A stretch of 17,046 nt of DNA, from positions 1 to 17,046 of the forward strand of contig JAJTTP010000055.1 of the NCBI GenBank assembly GCA_023313575.1, given 5' to 3'. Origin of the DNA: Eutypella sp. D-1 (lineage: Eukaryota; Ascomycota; Sordariomycetes; Xylariales; Diatrypaceae). The first letter of the stretch is position 1. Each line of letters opens with the position of its first letter. Positions 14,101-17,046 of this stretch are shown here, in pieces. The notes under the pieces were generated by a model that did no database searches, had not been told where the DNA came from, and was given only the letters and a program-made list of their open reading frames with translations. The position numbers and the translations under genes were made by a program.

Positions 14101-16162
14101 ACTATAATTTAGTCCCACTTACGCGACTTTTAGCTTCTCTCCCTACCTTTTTACATCTTTTTATGATCCTTCTACATCTTTTATTTCTCTCTTCATAACT
14201 TCAGATCGCAAACCAGAAGAGGGGGGAGAGGGGTTGAAAAAATTTTTTTATCGTCGGGCATAATTTAGTGAAAATGTCTAATTTTGAACAATCAGCAGGA
14301 AACCAAAATAATATGCCATTATGAGTAGGATCCTCAGAGACTTCACGTGATACTTAGAGTGTAGCTTTTATTAACCCACTCTCTGAAGATAAAGTCCATA
14401 TAAATATTTTTATGAATATCGTACGTCGATTATTTAGTTTTGAAATTAAAGATATTATCATTTTTAATGGTAATTATACCCTATACTCCTATCAAGAGAG
14501 TTTAAGACTCAAATTCTCCGTTGGAGGATGCCAGATATGAGAGGAAAAAAGTAATTTAACCTCTTTGATTAATAAAAGGTCTTATTCATCATATTCAGAC
14601 TCTAAAATAGTTCTTTCTCCTAATTTCGTTACAGGGTTTACTGACGCTGAAGGTTGTTTTTCTATTAAAATTAGCAAATCCAAAACTCATAGTTTAGGTT
14701 GAAAAGTGGAGGCTATATTTGTCATTAGGCTCCATGAAAAAGATTTTAATATACTAGAAGGAATCCAAGCTTACTTTGGAGTAGGTAAAATATATTTCGG
14801 AAAGGGTAATGTAAGTTATCGAGTAGAGTCAAGTAAACATCTTCGAGATACTATATTACCTCACTTTGATAAATACCCTTTAATAACTCAGAAGTTAGCA
14901 GATTATCTATTATTTAAAGAGGTAGTGAGAATGATTATTAATAAGGAACAATTAACTCAAGAGGGGTTAGTAAAAATAGTAGCTATGAAATCATCTATGA
15001 ATTTAGGATTAAGTGATGCATTAAAAACAGAATTTAGTACACAAATTTCCGATTCATATCCTAGACCTCTCGTTGAAAATAAGAAGGTGAAAGATCCCCA
15101 ATGAGTAGCAGGGTTCACCAGTGGTGAAGGATGTTTTAAAGTTTTTGTGCAAGAACATTTGAAAAACCTGACGGGGTTTAGGGTAATGTTAGGATTTACA
15201 ATTACTCAACATAATCGTGATGAAAATTTAATGAAAAGCTTTATTGATTATTTTGGGTGCGGAAAAATAGAACACAGGGGTGACCGATTGGATTTTTCGG
15301 TAAAAAATTTGCGGGATACTCGTGATATAATTATGCCCTTTTTTCAAAAATATCCTATTGTAGGTGTGAAATCTAAGGATTTCGATGATTGATGTCTTGT
15401 AGTGAAATTGATAATAGACAAAGAACATATTACAAATACCGGGGTCGAAAAAATTATAAAGATAAAAGCTAATATGAATAGACAGAGATCACAAAACGAA
15501 GAAGAGTAATGTGAATGAATTTATTTCAGACCTTTTCCCTTATTAGGGCTGCCAACTTCGTAGGCGGGGTAATAAGAATATTGAATATGTAGTAGTCTAT
15601 TTGAGTTTGGCAAGACAAAAGTAGCTAGGCTTTTTTCTTATTGTAGGATTTCAAAATAGTTTAGCCCTTCTAGCTTTACAGCAGGAGTCTACGACTATCG
15701 ATTCCTCTCCTCCGAGGAAGGAGGTTTTATCCGGAACCTCCTAGACTCGGGTATCGGGAGGAAAAATTAAATAATTAGCCGGTTCCACCATTAGTCGGAT
15801 TTTTTGCTAAACAGATGGTTTTAAGTGCTGCTCTAGATAGCGGTTATGTGTTTTTATCTTTAGTAGCAATATTAACTAGTGTAGTAGCCGCGGTCTACTA
15901 CCTTAATGTTATAAAAGAAATTTTCTTTTATAGACCTGAATATAAAATAAATTCTTTACTAAAAGAAAAAAAATTCTCTAGTTATATTTATAGTAATGAG
16001 ATAGTATATAAAAAAATCATGATTAAGGGTGAAGTTATATCTGTTCCTGTAACAAAACCTAGAAACAAAAAGTTAGAATTCAAGTATAATAATATAGTTA
16101 TGTCTAGTCCTATATCTATCACAATATCTAGTATAACTTTGGTGATTTATTATTTATATTAA
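4776..16162 (+). CDS. nad2: NADH dehydrogenase subunit 2 (seven exons)
   Basis: Nad2 is a proton-pumping, antiporter-like membrane subunit of respiratory complex I in the inner mitochondrial membrane. Exons are 4776-5153, 6563-6733, 8403-8612, 10143-10359, 12159-12367, 13823-13912 and 15782-16162, 1656 nt in all, encoding 551 residues. Recognisable fungal Nad2 blocks include [116 protein letters not shown] and [18 protein letters not shown]. Conserved tryptophans are TGA (for example 8604-8606). I chose ATG 4776 because the homologous N-terminus begins there; an upstream in-frame ATG at 4707 lies inside tRNA-Met. All junctions follow exon-T/intron-G. The C-terminus may be frameshifted near 16148: the next frame continues with a Nad2-like tail to 16206. 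Confidence 0.95.
5154..6562 (+). mobile_element. nad2 intron 1, group I
   Basis: 1409 bp, inserted between codons (phase 0). Core motifs shared with introns 2-5 are visible: TCAAACTCCGGGGAA near 5196 (P-like), GGTAAAAAG near 5280 (Q-like), ATCGCGGATCTAAGTCA near 5389 (R-like), and AAAGAGCAACGAGTAGACGG near 5430 (S-like). The intron ends in G at 6562. The endonuclease domain lies 3' of the core, in the P9 region. The subgroup is not assigned with confidence (IC2-like or ID-like). Confidence 0.88.
5277..6503 (+). CDS. LAGLIDADG homing endonuclease of nad2 intron 1
   Basis: A two-motif LAGLIDADG endonuclease of I-OnuI type, expected to cut intronless nad2 alleles and spread the intron. Motif 1 is [13 protein letters not shown] (residues 121-133) and motif 2 is [13 protein letters not shown] (from residue 279). 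Acidic catalytic residues are present in both (D and E). Other family blocks are [20 protein letters not shown] and [13 protein letters not shown]. The frame is open (TGA as Trp) from nad2 exon 1 through the intron core; ATG 5277 is the first internal start after the exon, giving 408 residues. The first 120 residues translate intron-core RNA ([24 protein letters not shown]). Either start at 5277 or a fused exon-intron precursor cut by protease is possible. It appears intact. Confidence 0.9.
6563..6733 (+). CDS. nad2: nad2 exon 2
   Basis: 57 codons, [20 protein letters not shown] through [10 protein letters not shown]. Preceded by intron G (6562). Ends GGT before GCCAAGG. Confidence 0.93.
7342..7405. 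repeat. Pyrimidine/purine hairpin insertion 1 in intron 2 endonuclease
   Basis: CTCTTTTTCCCTTTTCTCTT on the left arm and AAGAGAAAGGGAAAAA on the right form a hairpin around AACTCGTTGAACTCGTAG. It interrupts the host coding sequence between HYRI and KDLEKIL. Sister hairpins lie at 7639-7680 and 16464-16531. Confidence 0.8.
7535..7701. repeat. Composite palindromic insertion 2 in intron 2 endonuclease
   Basis: About 167 bases separate host TTA-GA from GAG-GCC-TTA. The block contains a GC hairpin ACCCCCGC/GCGGGGGT (7550-7577), a T-rich palindrome (about 7590-7640), and a second pyrimidine/purine hairpin TTTTTCTCTTC/GAAGAGAAAGGAAAAA (7639-7680). GA flanks both sides, a possible short target duplication. 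Removing the block restores the host frame into LKKIVAIK. Confidence 0.75.
7861..7885. repeat. CCTGATCCCCAAGGGATATGGG insertion 3
   Basis: A short palindromic block interrupts motif 2 of the host immediately after GFTDA. A near-identical block is inserted 380 bases downstream at 8243-8262. Related units form the intergenic cluster at 1541-1830. Confidence 0.8.
7905..7914 (+). repeat. CGCTTCGCAC micro-insertion 4
   Basis: Ten bases sit between host codons FVN and [12 protein letters not shown]. Without them the flanks join into one frame. The exact reverse complement occurs in the intron 4 endonuclease at 11593-11602. Confidence 0.75.
7975..8005. repeat. CTCCCGTATCCCC...GGGGATTAGGGAG insertion 5
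   Basis: A compact hairpin with outer CTCCC/GGGAG and inner ATCCCC/GGGGAT stems. It looks like a reduced relative of the 51-bp double hairpin at 3419 and 4191. It interrupts the host between DFIISQ and RDELL. Confidence 0.78.
8191..8262. repeat. Two further palindromic insertions (6 and 7)
   Basis: TCCCTCCGGGATCAGAGTAG at 8191-8210 and CCTGATCCCCATGGGATATG at 8243-8262 flank the host segment ILKAEKHLT. Both belong to the ATCCC/GGGAT class found in the intergenic region. Confidence 0.72.
8403..8612 (+). CDS. nad2: nad2 exon 3
   Basis: 70 codons, [19 protein letters not shown] through APFHFWSP. The tryptophan is TGA at 8604-8606. Ends CCT before GACAGAGG. Confidence 0.93.
8682..9884 (+). CDS. 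LAGLIDADG homing endonuclease of nad2 intron 3
   Basis: An I-OnuI-type two-motif LAGLIDADG endonuclease. Motif 1 is [13 protein letters not shown] (from residue 108) and motif 2 is [12 protein letters not shown] (from residue 269), both with the acidic residue retained. Family blocks [53 protein letters not shown] and [20 protein letters not shown] are all present. The frame is open with TGA as Trp from nad2 exon 3 straight through the core, with no stop before 9882-9884. ATG 8682 is the first ATG I find in the intron part; ATG 8796 is an alternative closer to the domain. Length is 400 residues from 8682. It appears intact. Confidence 0.9.
9901..10015. repeat. Palindromic repeat, copy 2, inside nad2 intron 3
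   Basis: 9907-10001 is identical over 95 bases to 844-938. The outer ends are here CCGCGGCCTCCGG and CCCCTCTGGGGGT, so the right end forms its own small GC hairpin. The repeat lies 3' of the endonuclease stop and 5' of exon 4, where an extra stem could be tolerated. Confidence 0.9.
10143..10359 (+). CDS. nad2: nad2 exon 4
   Basis: 217 nt, from [19 protein letters not shown] to FRIKRLLA plus one base. TGA encodes Trp in FNWTFG. The sequence ATAGTAC occurs on both sides of the intron, so the junction is ambiguous. I chose 10359 because it gives exon-T and intron-final-G. Confidence 0.85.
10747..12015 (+). CDS. LAGLIDADG endonuclease of nad2 intron 4, motif 2 altered
   Basis: An I-OnuI-type LAGLIDADG protein of 422 residues from ATG 10747. 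Motif 1, [13 protein letters not shown] (from residue 113), is normal. Motif 2 begins WVAGFTTG (from residue 275) but continues VRSGCF instead of the usual EGCF. The cause is bases 11593-11602, GTGCGAAGCG, the exact reverse complement of the micro-insertion at 7905-7914. The frame is preserved but the second catalytic acidic residue is lost, so cleavage activity is doubtful. The N-terminal 110 residues resemble those of the sister enzymes only weakly. The frame is not continuous with the exon: a TAA lies just before the S-like core motif. The rest ([50 protein letters not shown]) is well preserved. Confidence 0.87.
11593..11602 (-). repeat. CGCTTCGCAC micro-element, inverse orientation, in an endonuclease motif
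   Basis: The + strand reads GTGCGAAGCG within ACAACAGGT-GTGCGAAGCG-GGTGTTTC, which encodes TTGVRSGCF. Against the sister proteins ([14 protein letters not shown]) this is a net gain of two codons, with the acidic residue replaced. Confidence 0.7.
12159..12367 (+). CDS. nad2: nad2 exon 5
   Basis: 209 nt, from [17 protein letters not shown] to [15 protein letters not shown]. Ends CCT before GCTGGAGG. The 5' junction is tied to the ATAGTAC ambiguity of intron 4. Confidence 0.88.
12368..13822 (+). mobile_element. nad2 intron 5, group I
   Basis: 1455 bp, phase 0. Core motifs are TCAAATTCCGGAAAATTTCTAA near 12463, GGTAACAAGCCAGAAG near 12547, ATCGTGGATCTAAATCA near 12585 and AAGGAGCAACGGGTAGATGG near 12617. 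The intron ends in G at 13822 (CCGCCGTG). It is closely related to introns 1-4. Confidence 0.88.
12578..13687 (+). CDS. LAGLIDADG homing endonuclease of nad2 intron 5
   Basis: An I-OnuI-type enzyme of 369 residues from ATG 12578, the first ATG I find in the intron. The frame itself is open from nad2 exon 5. Motif 1 is [13 protein letters not shown] (from residue 74), with serine where most sisters have glycine after the acidic residue. Motif 2 is [12 protein letters not shown] (from residue 235). [56 protein letters not shown] and [20 protein letters not shown] are typical. The protein ends GRVASP, and the last codons come from GTTGCTTCGCCATAA, which contains the GCTTCGC micro-motif. The natural end in this family is about GRV plus a residue, so the insertion may have supplied the tail and stop. 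It looks intact and possibly active. Confidence 0.9.
13823..13912 (+). CDS. nad2: nad2 exon 6
   Basis: 30 codons, [20 protein letters not shown] to TIFSFVG. The shortest exon. Ends GGT before GTGAACG. Confidence 0.92.
13913..15781 (+). mobile_element. nad2 intron 6, group I of a different subgroup
   Basis: 1869 bp, phase 0. It has classical core elements unlike those of introns 1-5: ATGCTGGAAAC near 14073 (P-like), AATCAGCAGGAAAC near 14290 (Q-like), CCTCAGAGACTTCACGT near 14332 (R-like) and GAAGATAAAGTCC near 14385 (S-like). A pyrimidine-rich/purine-rich region at about 14128-14233 (TCTCTCCC pairing with GGGGGAGA) is probably another inserted hairpin in the core periphery. The intron ends in G at 15781. 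The subgroup is not assigned. Confidence 0.85.
14412..15509 (+). CDS. LAGLIDADG homing endonuclease of nad2 intron 6
   Basis: A two-motif LAGLIDADG enzyme, 365 residues from ATG 14412. Motif 1 is [13 protein letters not shown] (from residue 71) and motif 2 is [12 protein letters not shown] (from residue 231), both acidic residues kept. [60 protein letters not shown] and [13 protein letters not shown] place it in the I-OnuI-like family. The same frame is open further upstream from ATG 14274 except for a single TAG at 14355-14357. That upstream part overlaps the Q- and R-like RNA core and would encode [14 protein letters not shown] therefore take 14412 as start. Although the host intron core differs from introns 1-5, the endonuclease is of the same family, consistent with endonuclease genes moving between introns. 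Confidence 0.9.
15782..16162 (+). CDS. nad2: nad2 exon 7
   Basis: 126 codons plus stop, from [20 protein letters not shown] to [10 protein letters not shown] and TAA at 16160-16162. The last residues depart from the family. Shifting frame at the T-run near 16146-16148 gives [14 protein letters not shown], which resembles the usual end of Nad2. Confidence 0.9.
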   Translation, partial: VPPLVGFFAKQMVLSAALDSGYVFLSLVAILTSVVAAVYYLNVIKEIFFYRPEYKINSLLKEKKFSSYIYSNEIVYKKIMIKGEVISVPVTKPRNKKLEFKYNNIVMSSPISITISSITLVIYYLY

Positions 16163-16222
16163 TGAGCGAACATTGATTAAGTTTGGGGAGTCATATTGAC
16201 TCATAGTTTAGTTTTTAGTTAA

Positions 16223-17046
16223 ATGTATAATTCAACTTTTTATCTGTTCTCTAATGGCAATATCTTCAGTTATAAAAGTAGTCTCTCTATAGGGAGATTT
16301 TACTCTACAGATCCTTTGAAACCTTTAATTGTTTCTAGTAATGATGCTGAGGCTTCGCCTATAAAAAAGAAGTTTTTTGAGTGATTTACTGGGCTAGCCT
16401 GTTGTTTAAAAAAAAAAGGAGAGGGGTTATTTTAAGATCTATTGTAAACAAAGGTACTTCTTGTTCGCGGCTCCGCCTCTTTTTCCTCTTTCTCTTCACT
16501 TTAACAAGCTGAAGAGAAACGGAAAAAATTTTTAAATTTGAAATTGGAGTACATAAAGATGACATAAATATGTTGTGCTTTATACAACAAGAGTTAGGAA
16601 TAGGTAGGGTAGCTACTTTTAGTAATGCAGCTTATTTTACAGTCACTGCTAAGGATGAGATAATATTAGTTATTAAAGATATTCGCTTTACATCCTTTAA
16701 AATCAAATAAAGCTTGAAAGTTATCTTAACTTTAACAAGCCTTCGAATTATACATAAACAACAAAGGAAAAATTACAGAAGTTTTAGAAGAAATAAAGAT
16801 ATTCAAAAGTAATATGAACTATAATAGAACAGATTTTGATATGTCTGATTATTACTTAAAAAATCCTATTTCTAATACACCTAATTGATTACTGGGTTTT
16901 GTAATTTTTTACAAAGAAAAAATCTATTTTTCATATCCTCCGGTAGCTTCGCACATAAAACAATGGAATGAGATGGTACATTTTTTGTTTCAAAAAGATC
17001 TGGTGGTCTTTCATATAGTTTAGTGTTTGGTTTAGGTCAATCTATG
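16223..17046 (+). pseudogene. Decayed LAGLIDADG endonuclease 3' of nad2, truncated by window edge
   Basis: A LAGLIDADG gene of a different branch (cox1/cob-intron-like) in many frames. ATG 16223 begins MYNSTFYLFSNG, followed by GRFYSTDPLKPL and FFEWFTGL, the start of motif 1. The motif is interrupted after GL. Downstream come FKFEIGVHKDDINM, YFTVTAKDEIILVIKDI, then in another frame ALHPLKSNKAW, IKIFKSNMNYNRTDFD and NTPNWLLGFV, the start of motif 2. Motif 2 is again interrupted (about 16903-16965) before DGTFFVSKRSGGLSYSLVFG. Inserted blocks include a pyrimidine/purine hairpin (16464-16531) and a segment with GCTTCGCAC (16946-16954). Several single-base indels occur. It is non-functional. The RFYST stretch suggests a free-standing rather than intronic origin, but an intron in nad3 or nad2 cannot be excluded. 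Confidence 0.78.
16464..16531. repeat. Pyrimidine/purine hairpin insertion
   Basis: CGGCTCCGCC, then TTTTTCCTCTTTCTCTTC, pairs with GAAGAGAAACGGAAAAA. It is the same type as the insertions at 7342-7405 and 7639-7680 and also interrupts a LAGLIDADG gene. The host resumes with FKFEIGVHK. Confidence 0.75.

Overview
The window is a piece of a fungal mitochondrial genome, read on the + strand with UGA as tryptophan (translation table 4). It is AT-rich, has a mitochondrial-type tRNA cluster, and carries a recognisable nad2 whose conserved tryptophans are encoded by TGA. The tRNA order Ala-Phe-Leu(UAG)-Gln-His-Met leading into nad2 resembles the order I know from Pezizomycotina (Ascomycota), where tRNA-Lys lies between Phe and Leu. 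Here it is absent and Phe and Leu abut with no spacer. I do not assign a genus.

Layout. 1-818: 3' part of a GIY-YIG homing-endonuclease gene, entering from outside the window and carrying one frameshift. 819-2490: a region without protein genes, packed with GC-rich hairpin and palindromic repeats, with a possible 3' half of tRNA-Leu(UAA) near 1306-1364. 2491-4733: tRNA-Ala, Phe, Leu, Gln, His and Met, interrupted by repeat-rich DNA and a decayed GIY-YIG C-terminal fragment (3715-3939). 4776-16162: nad2, split into seven exons (1656 nt in total) by six group I introns (9731 nt, about 85% of the gene). 16223-17046: a badly decayed LAGLIDADG gene running off the right edge, where nad3 is often found in related fungi.

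The six nad2 introns each carry a two-motif LAGLIDADG gene resembling the I-OnuI family. Introns 1-5 look like paralogues: the same core sequence motifs recur in each. In introns 1, 2, 3 and 5 the reading frame is open from the upstream exon through the catalytic RNA core into the endonuclease. Intron 6 has a different core. All six junctions can be placed so that the upstream exon ends in T and the intron ends in G, keeping the nad2 frame throughout.

The most striking feature is invasion by short palindromic elements, both between and inside genes. The intron 2 endonuclease is broken by about seven separate insertions, all of recognisable repeat families. A 10-base motif, CGCTTCGCAC, is inserted in one orientation there. 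In the opposite orientation it sits inside the second LAGLIDADG motif of the intron 4 endonuclease, where it removes a catalytic acidic residue while keeping the frame. A 51-bp double hairpin and a 95-bp palindromic repeat each occur twice with no differences. These elements are the best candidate for an undescribed mobile-repeat system.
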